64,000 nt of DNA. Origin: Carthagonibacter metallireducens. GTDB taxonomy: Bacteria > Gemmatimonadota > Gemmatimonadetes > Palauibacterales > Palauibacteraceae. The DNA is taken from positions 65,721-129,720 of the forward strand of contig JAMJQQ010000036.1 of the NCBI GenBank assembly GCA_023554445.1. The letters are read 5' to 3'. A model generated the notes under the pieces. It was given only the letters and a program-made list of their open reading frames with translations. It searched no databases and was not told the DNA's origin. This document shows, one piece after another, positions 8,238-17,295 of the stretch (position 1 is its first letter; each line of letters begins with the position of its first letter). The position numbers and the translations under genes were made by a program.

Positions 8238-9640
8238 GCGGTCGCGTCGGATTTCTGGCGGCGGCACTGCTGGCGACGGCCGGCGGACTCTTCGTCCCAT
8301 CGACTGCCAGCCCCCAGGGCGTCAACCGATGCCCGATCAACATCCAGCGTGCAGGGCCACGTGTTGAACGTCCGGATCCGGAACGCGAAGGTGCGATCAC
8401 GGCATTCATCAGCGGACCGGTCACCATAACCTGCGGCGATGCGACAATGACCGGCGACAGCGCCGTCTGGCGGCAGGTCGAGGAAACGGGCCTGATGATC
8501 GGGAACGTGCGCTACCGTGATACGACCCGGACTTTGAACTCCGAGCGACTCACGTTCTTCGGTGCGCGGGACGAGGTGGTCGCGACCGGAGACGTCCGGC
8601 TCGTTCGGATCGCGAACGGAGCGAAACTCGAGGGACCGCGAGTCAGTTTCACGCGCACTCCGTTCGTCGGCTCGCGAACCGTCGCCACGGAAAGGCCACG
8701 GATGACTCTGCCGGCGACCCGGGCGGGCGAGGGCGCGGGTCCCCAGACGATCGTCGACGCCGACGTGGCCGAATTCGTCGGAGAGTCGGAGGCATCGGCG
8801 AGTGGGGAAGTGGTGATGACGCGAGGCGCCATCCGCGCCACGTCGGAGCGGGCCAGCTTCTCCGAGACGGCTGCGAGGGCGGTGCTCTACGATGACGCCG
8901 TAATCAGCGGAGAGGGATTCGACCTGGCGGGAGACAGCATTTCGGCCGGGTTCGAGTTCGGCGAGATCCGGTCGATCCACGCCTTCGAACAGGCGACGGC
9001 GAGCGGACGCCGCTTCCGGCTCCTCGCCGAGCAGATCCGGGCCCGTCTCGCCGGAGATCAGGTCGAGATGATCTGGGCATTCGGCGAGGGGCGCTCGCTG
9101 GCCTCATCCGAACGCCTCACCCTGGCGGGCGACTCGATCGAATTCGCATTCATCGACGGGGTGGCGGACTCGGTATCCGCGATCGGCACTGCTGCGGCGG
9201 AGCAGGACATGGGATCGACCGAATCGTTGCCAGCTCCGCCCGTACCCGTATCGAGCCCCGATTCGATCCTTGCCGGGCCGGACTCCCTGGCCGCGGCCGC
9301 GAATGGCCTGGTCGAGCCGGCGCTGGGGATCGACCCCGGCTCGAGCTGGATCGCGGGAGACACGGTACGGGCCTGGTTCGAACCCGACCCGACGGTTATC
9401 GGCGACCCCGCTACTTCGGAAGGCGGCAATTCTCGGATCCGACGGCTCCGGGCGCTCGGAGACGCGCGTTCGTTCTTCGCGGCCGTCAGGGATTCGGCCC
9501 GGAGTCTGGATCCCTCCCGCAATTATCTGCTCGGCGGTACCATCCAGATCGATTTCGAGGGTGGAGAGCCGCAGACGTTGTCGGGTACGGACGCTATCGG
9601 CGTGTACCTGGAACCGGCCGAGGAGGGAGAGCGTGGGTAG
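8234..9640 (+). CDS. lptA: LptA/OstA-like periplasmic LPS transport protein (long form)
   Basis: A 468-residue exported protein with a GTG start and signal peptide (hydrophobic to about residue 27, TASPQ). Repeated OstA-type beta strands are visible: GPVTITCGDATMTGDSAVW, LTFFGARDEVVATGDVRL, ASGEVVMTRGAIRATSERA and GFDLAGDSISAGFEF. It is far longer than E. coli LptA (185 residues), and the region from ~305 to ~375 is rich in Pro, Ser and Asp. It could be a fused LptA or partly take the role of the LptD N-terminal domain. Position between lptC and lptB, with overlapping stops and starts, supports LPS bridging in the periplasm. Confidence 0.8.
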   Translation: MSGRVGFLAAALLATAGGLFVPSTASPQGVNRCPINIQRAGPRVERPDPEREGAITAFISGPVTITCGDATMTGDSAVWRQVEETGLMIGNVRYRDTTRTLNSERLTFFGARDEVVATGDVRLVRIANGAKLEGPRVSFTRTPFVGSRTVATERPRMTLPATRAGEGAGPQTIVDADVAEFVGESEASASGEVVMTRGAIRATSERASFSETAARAVLYDDAVISGEGFDLAGDSISAGFEFGEIRSIHAFEQATASGRRFRLLAEQIRARLAGDQVEMIWAFGEGRSLASSERLTLAGDSIEFAFIDGVADSVSAIGTAAAEQDMGSTESLPAPPVPVSSPDSILAGPDSLAAAANGLVEPALGIDPGSSWIAGDTVRAWFEPDPTVIGDPATSEGGNSRIRRLRALGDARSFFAAVRDSARSLDPSRNYLLGGTIQIDFEGGEPQTLSGTDAIGVYLEPAEEGERG

Positions 9641-10358
9641 CGTCCTGAGGGCCGTCGATCTGGTCAAGGAATTCGGAAAGCGGCGCGTGGTAGACGGTAT
9701 CAGTCTGGACGTGAGCCAGGGAGAGATCGTCGGGCTGCTGGGCCCCAACGGGGCAGGGAAGACGACGACATTCTACATGATCGTGGGCCTGTTGAAGGCG
9801 AACAGCGGGCAGGTGCTGTTGGACGACCAGGATCTCACACGGGTGCCGATGTATCGAAGGGCACGAGCTGGGATCGGATACCTGTCACAGGAACCGTCCA
9901 TCTTCCGGCGTCTCACGGTGGAGCAGAACGTCATGGCGATTCTCGAGACGCTCGACCTGAGTCGCAAGCAGCGGGATCGCCGGCTGGACGAGCTGCTCGA
10001 GGAGCTGTCGATCTCGCATCTCAGGAAGAGCAAGGCGTACAGCCTGTCCGGGGGCGAACGCCGGCGGCTCGAGATCACACGAGCCCTGGTAACGGAACCC
10101 AAGTTCATGCTGCTCGATGAGCCGTTCGCCGGCGTGGATCCGATCGCGGTGGACGACATACAGCGAATCGTCGCGGACCTGCGCACGAAGGGACTGGGTG
10201 TCCTGATCACCGATCACAACGTGCGCGAGACGCTCTCGATTACGGACCGGGCGTACCTGCTGTTCAACGGCAAGATTCACATCGAAGGACCGGCGCAGAA
10301 GCTCGTGGAAGACCCGGAAGCTCGTAAGATGTATCTCGGACTTGATTTCGAGCTGTAG
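9633..10358 (+). CDS. lptB: LPS export ABC transporter ATP-binding protein LptB
   Basis: A 241-residue ABC ATPase that powers LPS extraction from the inner membrane with LptF/LptG. Walker A is GPNGAGKTTTFYMIVG (about residues 36-51), the Q-loop YLSQEPSIFRRLTV, the signature LSGGERRRLEITRAL, Walker B KFMLLDEPFAGVDP and switch histidine ITDHNVRET. The C-terminal LVEDPEARKMYLG is characteristic of LptB rather than amino-acid transporters. The GTG at 9633 overlaps lptA by 8 bases. LptF and LptG are not in this window. Confidence 0.97.
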   Translation: MGSVLRAVDLVKEFGKRRVVDGISLDVSQGEIVGLLGPNGAGKTTTFYMIVGLLKANSGQVLLDDQDLTRVPMYRRARAGIGYLSQEPSIFRRLTVEQNVMAILETLDLSRKQRDRRLDELLEELSISHLRKSKAYSLSGGERRRLEITRALVTEPKFMLLDEPFAGVDPIAVDDIQRIVADLRTKGLGVLITDHNVRETLSITDRAYLLFNGKIHIEGPAQKLVEDPEARKMYLGLDFEL

Positions 10359-10484
10359 GAGATCCTCCTGATTGCAAGGGGCGTGCCGTAGCGCTCCCGA
10401 CCCCCTATCATTACCATTCATGAGTCGTGACGGGTCGTATCTCGGAAACTGTGAAACCTGAAGCACACGTGAAGCCGGGGGCAG

Positions 10485-11924
10485 ATGGCGAACATGCGAC
10501 GGGGGCTCAGTCAGAGCCTCGGTATGCGGCAGGAGCTGAAGATCAATCCTCGCCTGTATCAGGCGATGGACCTTCTTTATATGCCTCTTCTCGACCTGCA
10601 GCAGCACCTCAAGCAGGAGATGATGGCGAATCCCTTCCTCGAGCTGGCAGAGCCGATCGACGAGGAGGAAGAAGAGCAGGAGAAGGAAGAGGAAAAGGGA
10701 GAGGACGAGATCGACTGGGAGGAGATTCTCCTCAACGGTTTCGAAACTGGCGGACGCCGGGCCGAGTTCGAGGAGAAGGAGGCGTATCTCCCGACTCCGG
10801 CCGCTCCCCCGGACCTCTGGGATCATCTCAGAGAACAGCTCAACCTGACGCGGCTCGATCCCCGGATGCGTTTCCTCGGCGAGGAGATCATCGGGAATAT
10901 CGACCGGGAGGGCTTTCTCACCTGTCCGCTCGAAGAAATAGTGGAATCGGCGAACCAGTGGTTCTCTTCTGCGGAGCCCGAGCTATGGGAGGAGCTGGAG
11001 CCGTTCACGCTCGAGGAGGCGGAGGGTGTTCTGGCGGTAATTCAGTCCTTTTCCCCTAGTGGCGTCGGGGCTCGGGATCTGAGAGAGACCCTGCTTCTCC
11101 AGATGCGCGACCGGGACGAGCTGGACACGCTCGCCGGCCGGATCGTCCGCGATCATTTTGACCTGCTCGTCAGCCACCGGTGGAGCGAGCTCTCCAAGGA
11201 ACACGGTATCTCGCCCCAGGACGTCCAGGCTTCGGCGGACGAGATCGCGAAGCTCGACCCGAAGCCGGGGCTCAAGTACGCCGACATGAGTGACAACTAC
11301 GTCACGCCCGATCTCACGGTCGAGAAGGTTGACGGTGAGTACTACGTGTTTCACAACGACTCGACGTTGCCGCGGCTGAAGCTGTCCCGGGCCTATCGTG
11401 AGGTGGCCGCGGACAAGAACCAGTTCAAGGGCGACAACAAGGCGTTCATCGCCAAGAAGCTCAACAGTGCTCAATGGATGATCCAGGCGATCGAGCAGCG
11501 ACGCCAGACGATGCTCAAGGTCATGCATTTCATCGTCGACCGACAGCGCGATTTCTTCGAGAAGGGCGTGGAGCACCTGCGGCCGCTCACTTTGCGGGAG
11601 GTCGCCGAGCACATCGACATGCACGAGTCGACGGTTTCCAGGGTGACGAACGAGAAGTACGTGCAGACGCCGCGAGGCGTACTTCCGCTCAAGTTCTTCT
11701 TCTCGAGCGGTCTTTCGACGGACTACGGCGAAGATGTATCGGCCCGTGGGATCAGAGCGCGTATTCAGAAGCTCGTCGCCGAGGAGGACACCAAGAAACC
11801 GCTTACCGACCAGGCGATCGTGGATATCCTGAAGAAGGAAGGTGTTCAGATCGCCAGGCGGACCGTGGCGAAGTATCGTGACCAGCTAGGCATTCTCTCG
11901 GCGCGGATGCGAAAGCGCGTATGA
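10485..11924 (+). CDS. rpoN: RNA polymerase sigma-54 factor
   Basis: A 479-residue sigma-54, which directs RNA polymerase to -24/-12 promoters that need an AAA+ activator. The Gln/Leu-rich region I is at the N-terminus (LSQSLGMRQELKINPRLYQ), followed by an acidic region II (EEEEEQEKEEEKGEDE, residues ~60-76), the core-binding domain, the HTH around LREVAEHIDMHESTVSRV, and the RpoN box ARRTVAKYRD near residue 460. lptB-rpoN order is common among diderm bacteria. A 126-base gap separates it from lptB; no convincing promoter was read there. Its stop overlaps the ATG of the next gene. Confidence 0.98.
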   Translation: MANMRRGLSQSLGMRQELKINPRLYQAMDLLYMPLLDLQQHLKQEMMANPFLELAEPIDEEEEEQEKEEEKGEDEIDWEEILLNGFETGGRRAEFEEKEAYLPTPAAPPDLWDHLREQLNLTRLDPRMRFLGEEIIGNIDREGFLTCPLEEIVESANQWFSSAEPELWEELEPFTLEEAEGVLAVIQSFSPSGVGARDLRETLLLQMRDRDELDTLAGRIVRDHFDLLVSHRWSELSKEHGISPQDVQASADEIAKLDPKPGLKYADMSDNYVTPDLTVEKVDGEYYVFHNDSTLPRLKLSRAYREVAADKNQFKGDNKAFIAKKLNSAQWMIQAIEQRRQTMLKVMHFIVDRQRDFFEKGVEHLRPLTLREVAEHIDMHESTVSRVTNEKYVQTPRGVLPLKFFFSSGLSTDYGEDVSARGIRARIQKLVAEEDTKKPLTDQAIVDILKKEGVQIARRTVAKYRDQLGILSARMRKRV

Positions 11925-12931
11925 ACGAATCGCGGGGCCCGCACGGGGCCTCGCGCGGGACCTCTCCCGCACCGCTCCCTACCTCTGCGACCGTCCCGGC
12001 CGCGTCTTCCTTTGCCGTGATCATCCCGGCTTTCGACGAAGCCGCCAACATGTCGGACCTGTTCGCGGAGCTGTCGGAGACCTTCAGGAATCACGAGCTC
12101 GACGGCGAGGTCGTGCTGGTCGATGACGGCTCGTCGGACGGTACGCTGGCAGCGGCACGGGAGGCTGCGGCGCGGGAGGGGTTCGCCCGGCTCCGACTGC
12201 TGCGTCATCGTACGAATCGCGGAAAAACCTCCGCTCTCGTGACGGGTGCCCGCGCCACCGATGCCGAGGTGCTGGTGCTGTACGATGCCGATCTGCAGCA
12301 TTCCACGGAGGAGATTCCTCGCTTCCTCGAAGGCATCGAGGGGGGACTCGATGTCGTGACCGGGCGGAAAGTGGGGCAGTACGACAAGCGCTTCGTATCG
12401 AGTGTCTACAACGGATTGGCGCGGCGGTTGTTCGACGTGCCGGTCAGGGACATGAACTCGATGAAGGCGTTCCGGCGCGAGGTGCTCGAGGATCTGCACC
12501 TCAGGGAGGACTGGCATCGGTATCTCGTAGTGCTCGCGAACGCTCGCGGCTGGAAAATCGGTGAGATCGACATCGAACTGCTTCCGCGCCGGCATGGCGA
12601 CCCGAAGTACGGAGGGAGCGGTCGGATCCTGGTGGGCATGCTGGACCTGCTGGCCGTCTGGTTCCAGCTCGTGTTCAGCCGCAAGCCGCTGATGTTCTTC
12701 GGGGTCACCGGACTCGCGCTGCTGGCCGCGGGAGGCGTGGTCGGTCTGATCGCCCTCTGGCTTCGATTCGTGGAAGGATCCGGCTTCCGTCCGTTGCTGA
12801 ACCTGGTCTTGTTGCTCGTGCTGCTCGGCGGCCTCCTGTTCATTGCGGGCCTGATCGGTGAGTTGATCGCGGGGCTTCGGTCAGAGGTCGACGATCTCCG
12901 ACGCGAGCTGCGCCGGGCAGACCGGTCCTGA
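11921..12931 (+). CDS. Glycosyltransferase family 2 with two C-terminal membrane helices (polyprenyl-phosphate sugar synthase type)
   Basis: A 336-residue GT-A enzyme. Its motifs are VIIPAFDEAANM at the start of the fold, VLVDDGSSDGT (donor binding, about residue 65), and LYDADLQHSTEEI (metal-binding DxD-like). Two hydrophobic helices near residues 250-275 and 285-315 anchor it, as in dolichyl/undecaprenyl-phosphate sugar synthases of the ArnC/GtrB type. The probable reaction is transfer of a sugar from a nucleotide donor to a polyprenyl phosphate at the inner membrane; the sugar is unknown. The ATG overlaps the rpoN stop. It opens the envelope-glycan block that runs to 19034. Confidence 0.88.
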   Translation: MNESRGPHGASRGTSPAPLPTSATVPAASSFAVIIPAFDEAANMSDLFAELSETFRNHELDGEVVLVDDGSSDGTLAAAREAAAREGFARLRLLRHRTNRGKTSALVTGARATDAEVLVLYDADLQHSTEEIPRFLEGIEGGLDVVTGRKVGQYDKRFVSSVYNGLARRLFDVPVRDMNSMKAFRREVLEDLHLREDWHRYLVVLANARGWKIGEIDIELLPRRHGDPKYGGSGRILVGMLDLLAVWFQLVFSRKPLMFFGVTGLALLAAGGVVGLIALWLRFVEGSGFRPLLNLVLLLVLLGGLLFIAGLIGELIAGLRSEVDDLRRELRRADRS

Positions 12932-12971
12932 CCGGGCGCCGACGCGAACCCGGAACTCCATCTCTCACGCC

Positions 12972-14186
12972 TTGCGAATTCTCCACGTAGTCACCGCGTT
13001 TCCCCGGACACCCGAGGATCCGATCACGCCCTGGCTCGTGGAGTTGATCAGGAGGCAGCGGGCGGCGGGACTCGATGCGCAGGTCCTCGCTCCAGCCTAC
13101 CTTGGCGGTCCGGAGCGAGAGGCGTTCGATGACATCCCCGTGCATCGCTTTCGGTATGCCCCGGCGTCGTGGGAGGTACTCACGCATGATGAGACCGTGC
13201 CGGACCGGATTCGGCAGCGACGATACGTCGCGGGCCTCGTGCCACCATACCTGGCCGCAGGCATCCGCGCCGGCCACGAGGCAGGCCGATCCAGCCCGGA
13301 GGTCGTGCATGTGCACTGGCCGATGCCGCATGCCCTGATCGGCGCGGCGGTGCGTCGGGGCTCCGGAGGACGCACGGCGATGGTGTGCAGCTACTACAGC
13401 GTCGAGTTGAACTGGGTGAAGGGCAGCATGCCGCGTCTGATGCCATTTCTGCGCTGGACGGCCCGAAGCGCGGACGCAGTGACCGCGATCTCGACCTCGA
13501 CCGCAGACGCCGTCCGGCAACTCACCGATACACCGGTCTACATCGTGCCATACGGTGCGGCATTCGAGGATGACGGCCTCCCGGTTCGTTGCTCGGCTCT
13601 CAGAGGAGAGCGGCCGCTGCGGCTCCTGTTCGTCGGGCGTCTCGTCGAGCGGAAGGGCGTAGAGGTGCTGGTGCGGGCGCTATCGGCTCTCTCCGCGTTT
13701 CCCGATGCCGAGCTCACCGTGATCGGCACCGGGGAGCGCGCCACGATCATCGAGCGAACGGCCCGGGTTCACGGGGTCGCGGATCGTGTTCGGATGCTCG
13801 GATCGGTCTCCCGAGATCGGCTGGTTGAGAGCTATGAGGATCACGATATCTTCGTGCTCCCGGCTGTCGTGGACGAAAAGGGTGACACCGAAGGTCTCGG
13901 AGTCGTGCTGCTCGAGGCACTTCGATTCGAACGGCCGGTGATCGCCAGCGGAATCGGAGGCATCACCGACATCGTGGAGCACGGTCGCTCGGGACTGCTG
14001 GTTCCGCCGGGGGATTCCGACGCGCTCGCATCCGCGATCGAAGAGATGGCGCGTGACCCCGAGCGGGCGCGCGCCATGGCAGCGACCGGCCGCGAGGATG
14101 TCCGCCGGCAATTCGGCTGGGAACGGGTAGTGATGGAAACCAGCCGCGCGTACCGGGTGGCAATGGAGCGGCGAGATGGTGCGTGA
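12972..14186 (+). CDS. Glycosyltransferase family 4 (GT-B fold)
   Basis: A 404-residue retaining GT-B glycosyltransferase. The N-terminal half binds the acceptor (MRILHVVTAFPRTPEDP, HVHWPMPHALIG). The C-terminal half has the donor-binding pattern LLFVGRLVERKGVEVLVRAL (about residues 215-235) and the EX7E-type motif EGLGVVLLEALRFERPVIAS. The start is TTG at 12972, where the MRILHVV-like family start begins; no clear ribosome-binding site precedes it, so the start is less certain. Sugar and acceptor are unknown; the surrounding genes suggest a lipid-linked or surface glycan. Confidence 0.87.
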   Translation: MRILHVVTAFPRTPEDPITPWLVELIRRQRAAGLDAQVLAPAYLGGPEREAFDDIPVHRFRYAPASWEVLTHDETVPDRIRQRRYVAGLVPPYLAAGIRAGHEAGRSSPEVVHVHWPMPHALIGAAVRRGSGGRTAMVCSYYSVELNWVKGSMPRLMPFLRWTARSADAVTAISTSTADAVRQLTDTPVYIVPYGAAFEDDGLPVRCSALRGERPLRLLFVGRLVERKGVEVLVRALSALSAFPDAELTVIGTGERATIIERTARVHGVADRVRMLGSVSRDRLVESYEDHDIFVLPAVVDEKGDTEGLGVVLLEALRFERPVIASGIGGITDIVEHGRSGLLVPPGDSDALASAIEEMARDPERARAMAATGREDVRRQFGWERVVMETSRAYRVAMERRDGA

Positions 14187-14955
14187 GCACGCGACCGCGG
14201 ACCGCTACGGCGAGCTCGTCACGTCGCAGGCCTACCGTCGTGCCAGGGTCGCGAAGGCGGAAGTCATCTGGCATCTGTGCGGTGACCGGCTGCTTCGGGC
14301 GAAAAGGCCGGCCGACCTCGGGGCGGGAACCGGGATCATGCGAGCCGTACTCGAGGACAAGATGGGGAAGCCGCTGTATGGATTCGAGATCGATATCTCG
14401 TTCGTCGAGGAGCCGAAGCACATGGTCGGAGCGGACGTCGAGCGCCTGCCCCTCGCTGACGGGGCGCTCGACTTCGTGATCATGAATCACCTCTACGAGC
14501 ATGTTTCGCACCCCGATGTTCTGTTTCGAGAGGCATTCCGCGTGCTTGCCCCGGGCGGGGGCGCCTACGTCACGGCGGGCAGTCGTCTTGCCGTGATCGA
14601 GCCGCACTACCGGCTACCGTTCCTGAGCTGGCTGCCCCGACCGGTGGCCTCGGCATACCTTCGGTTGTCAGGTAGAGGCGACAGCTACGAGGGGATCCGG
14701 TTTCTTACCTATCGACCCCTCACGGATCTGATGCGGAAGGCGGGGTTCGTCGTTCACGACATCACGGAGAGGGCGATCGATGAGCTTCTGGATCGAACCC
14801 GGGGCAGGTCCTGGACCGCTGCCTGGGCTGCGGCCGGCAGTCTGGGCGACGATACGCGTGCGGCCCTGCTTCGCCTCGCGTCTCCGCAGTGGTTCTTCAT
14901 GCTGGAAAAACCGCTGACCCGGACGAGTGACGCAACCGGGAGCGGCGATGACTGA
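14176..14955 (+). CDS. Class I SAM-dependent methyltransferase (methyltransf_11 type)
   Basis: A 259-residue Rossmann-fold methyltransferase. Motif I is ADLGAGTGIMRAVLE (about residues 50-64), followed by the acidic GFEIDIS, motif LPLADGALDFVIMNHLYEHV, and post-motif FRVLAPGGGAYVTAG. It overlaps the GT4 gene by 11 bases and the following YfhO-like gene by 8, so the three are probably translated as a unit. Such enzymes in glycan clusters often methylate a sugar or the lipid carrier, but no acceptor can be read from the sequence. Confidence 0.85.
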   Translation: MVREHATADRYGELVTSQAYRRARVAKAEVIWHLCGDRLLRAKRPADLGAGTGIMRAVLEDKMGKPLYGFEIDISFVEEPKHMVGADVERLPLADGALDFVIMNHLYEHVSHPDVLFREAFRVLAPGGGAYVTAGSRLAVIEPHYRLPFLSWLPRPVASAYLRLSGRGDSYEGIRFLTYRPLTDLMRKAGFVVHDITERAIDELLDRTRGRSWTAAWAAAGSLGDDTRAALLRLASPQWFFMLEKPLTRTSDATGSGDD

Positions 14956-17290
14956 GCTGACGATCGACCGGAGGCCCCGGGTTCCGCCGTGGCTGGCCTT
15001 CTCGGGAGTCTGCCTGCTGCTCTCGATTCTCTTCTATCGGGAGTTCGTGTTCGGGCCGGGGACGATGTTGTTCGGAACGGACATGGTGGACCAGGCATTT
15101 CAGCTTCGCCAGTTCGGTGTGGAGGAGATCCGCAGCGGGAGAGGATTCCCCCTGTGGAATCCGTTCGTGTACGGAGGCCTCCCCTACCTGGCCGTGTTGC
15201 CGGGCCCGGTGTTCTATCCGACGAGTCTGCTGTACCTGATCATGCCGCTGCACAGGGCGATCGGGTGGACCTTCGTGCTGCACACGGCCTTGAGCGGAGT
15301 CTTCGCCTATGCCGCGGCCCGGTCGATCCGTCTCGACCCGAAGGCGAGCTCTGCCGCCGGTCTCGCCTTCCTGCTCACCGGAATGGTCCTGTCGACGGTA
15401 TACGGTGGGCACGACGGCCGGATGTTCGTCATGGTTCTCGTTCCACTGGCATTCGCACTGCTCGAGAAGGGTCTGCAGACGGGTAGAGCCGGCTGGTTCG
15501 CCGGAATGGGACTCGTCGTGGCTCTGCAGATCTTCACCCCCCACGTGCAGTTGATGTACTTCTCTTCGCTCTGTCTGTCCCTGTATGCACTGGTCAGGAT
15601 CTCGAGCATCGGTCGCGGAGAGGCGGGGCGGGGCGGGGCCCTCCGGCTGTTCGGGCTTTTCGGGCTCGGATTCCTGATCGCCGCCCTGGTCGGAGCGGCC
15701 CAGCTCGTCCCCACGTGGCGGATACTCGACATCGCGGTTCGAGGTGGAACCGGAGAGTCCGGCTACGGATTCGCGTCCTCCTGGGCCCTGCCACCGCAGG
15801 AGCTGACAGCGCTCATTCTGCCCGATCTGGTCGGCTCCCTGCAGACGTACTGGGGCACGAATCCGTTCAAGTTGCACACGGAGTACCTGGGCGTCGTCCC
15901 CGTCGCGCTCGCCCTCGTCGCCTTGACCGGGATCCGGTCTGATGCCAGGGTCCGGTTGTTGAGTGCGATCGCACTGCTCTGCATCCTCTTCGCACTGGGT
16001 GCAGCTACTCCCTTCCACCGATTGACCTATGCACTCGTTCCGCTCATTTCGCGGTTTCGAGCACCTTCGATGATGCTGGGGCCCGGTGCCCTGTTCGTAG
16101 CCCTGCTCGCCGGCATCGGCTGGGAGAGAATCACCGCTCAGCCATCGGGCGCGGAAGGGAATTCTCGGCCTTCCGGAGCAGCGCTCGCGGTGTTGCTGGG
16201 ACCACTGCTGCTCGTCGGTCTGCTCGCGCTGGCCAGCCCCGAGGGACTGGCCCGGTGGGCGCATACCGCTCTGTTTCCCACCGGTTTCGACCGGTTTCCC
16301 GGCCCCGAAGGGATCGCTCAGCTCAGAGGGAACGGCATGATGTTGGTTCTCGGCACCGCCGCCGTTTTCGCGGCAGCCTGGACCTCCGACCGCGGCGGAG
16401 TGGTGCCGCTGGCCGCCGCCGCGCTCGTCGCATGTGTGCTCGTAGCGGATCTGTGGAGAGTGGATACGCGCTACGTGGAAACGGTGCGCCCGGAGGAGGT
16501 GTTTCCGGCCGATCCTTCGATCGCGCGGATGCGCGAGGGCCTCGGGGCAGGGGAGAGGGTGTTTCCGGTGCCAGGGCGGACCGGTTATCGCCCGAATGAA
16601 CTGATGGGCTACAGGGTCCCGTCGGTCACGGGGAGCCAGAACTTCCGACTCGAGTGGTTCGAGCGATTGAGCGGAGGACTTTCCTACCGGAATCTAGGAG
16701 CTCCGGCAGTCTGGCAGCTGTTCGACCTCCGATACCTGACCACGGATGCGCCGGTCGAAACCCCCCTTCTCACGGAATTGGAACGTGGCGCTCGAGGTGT
16801 GGTCTACGAGGTCGCGTTCGACGCACCGCACGCATGGTTCCCCGAGTCCGTCGAGGCGACCCGGGACACTTCCGAAGCCCTGCGCCGGGTCCTCGCGCTG
16901 GAGGATCCGCTGTCGCACGCCATCGTCGAGGCCGACCGGGCGCCGCCGGCCGGGGCCGGAGAGGCGAGAGTGACGCGACTCGAAGCGGACGAAATCGTGC
17001 TCGATGTCGTAGCCGAGCGCTCGGGGCTGCTGTTCGTCAGCGAGATCTGGCACCCGTCCTGGCTGGCGACGGTGGACGGGGAGCCGGCCGAGGTCCTGAG
17101 GACCAACGTCGCATTCCGGGGTGTGGTAGTGCCCGAGGGCCCGCATCAAGTGAGGCTGCATTATTCTGCTGCGGAGTTTCGCCTCGGCTTCGGGCTCTCG
17201 GCAGCCGGACTGTTGCTCGCGGGCGGCGTCCTGCTCTCGGGCATGGCGGCGTGGCGGAGAACTGGTGGCGACCCGGGAACAGAGGGCTGA
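14948..17290 (+). CDS. YfhO-like polytopic membrane protein (GT-C-type, glycan-linked)
   Basis: A 780-residue protein with about a dozen hydrophobic segments in the first ~530 residues and a soluble C-terminal domain (~540-750) closed by another membrane helix. The first extracytoplasmic loop has GTDMVDQAFQLRQFGVEEI and GRGFPLWNPFVYGGLPYL, a layout seen in YfhO and other GT-C-type proteins that use polyprenyl-phosphate sugars. An in-frame GTG at 14927 would add seven residues; the ATG at 14948 is preferred because GGGAGCGG-type spacing precedes it. B. subtilis YfhO is linked to teichoic acid glycosylation, but function here is inference from family and context. Confidence 0.8.
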   Translation: MTELTIDRRPRVPPWLAFSGVCLLLSILFYREFVFGPGTMLFGTDMVDQAFQLRQFGVEEIRSGRGFPLWNPFVYGGLPYLAVLPGPVFYPTSLLYLIMPLHRAIGWTFVLHTALSGVFAYAAARSIRLDPKASSAAGLAFLLTGMVLSTVYGGHDGRMFVMVLVPLAFALLEKGLQTGRAGWFAGMGLVVALQIFTPHVQLMYFSSLCLSLYALVRISSIGRGEAGRGGALRLFGLFGLGFLIAALVGAAQLVPTWRILDIAVRGGTGESGYGFASSWALPPQELTALILPDLVGSLQTYWGTNPFKLHTEYLGVVPVALALVALTGIRSDARVRLLSAIALLCILFALGAATPFHRLTYALVPLISRFRAPSMMLGPGALFVALLAGIGWERITAQPSGAEGNSRPSGAALAVLLGPLLLVGLLALASPEGLARWAHTALFPTGFDRFPGPEGIAQLRGNGMMLVLGTAAVFAAAWTSDRGGVVPLAAAALVACVLVADLWRVDTRYVETVRPEEVFPADPSIARMREGLGAGERVFPVPGRTGYRPNELMGYRVPSVTGSQNFRLEWFERLSGGLSYRNLGAPAVWQLFDLRYLTTDAPVETPLLTELERGARGVVYEVAFDAPHAWFPESVEATRDTSEALRRVLALEDPLSHAIVEADRAPPAGAGEARVTRLEADEIVLDVVAERSGLLFVSEIWHPSWLATVDGEPAEVLRTNVAFRGVVVPEGPHQVRLHYSAAEFRLGFGLSAAGLLLAGGVLLSGMAAWRRTGGDPGTEG

Positions 17291-17295
17291 GAGCG

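Noticed and set aside
10359..10484. A sigma-70 promoter upstream of rpoN
   Set aside because: TTGCAA and TATCAT are present but about 27 bases apart, too far for a normal spacer.
14897..16264. A 455-codon open frame on the - strand antisense to the YfhO-like gene
   Set aside because: The translation is repetitive Gln/Glu/Arg-rich with no domains; it mirrors the codon bias of the real + gene.
16654..17295. Upstream extension of the flippase-like protein to 539 residues
   Set aside because: The extra part runs out of frame through the YfhO-like gene and is Arg/Gly-rich without helices. GTG at 17296 lies just after that gene's stop.
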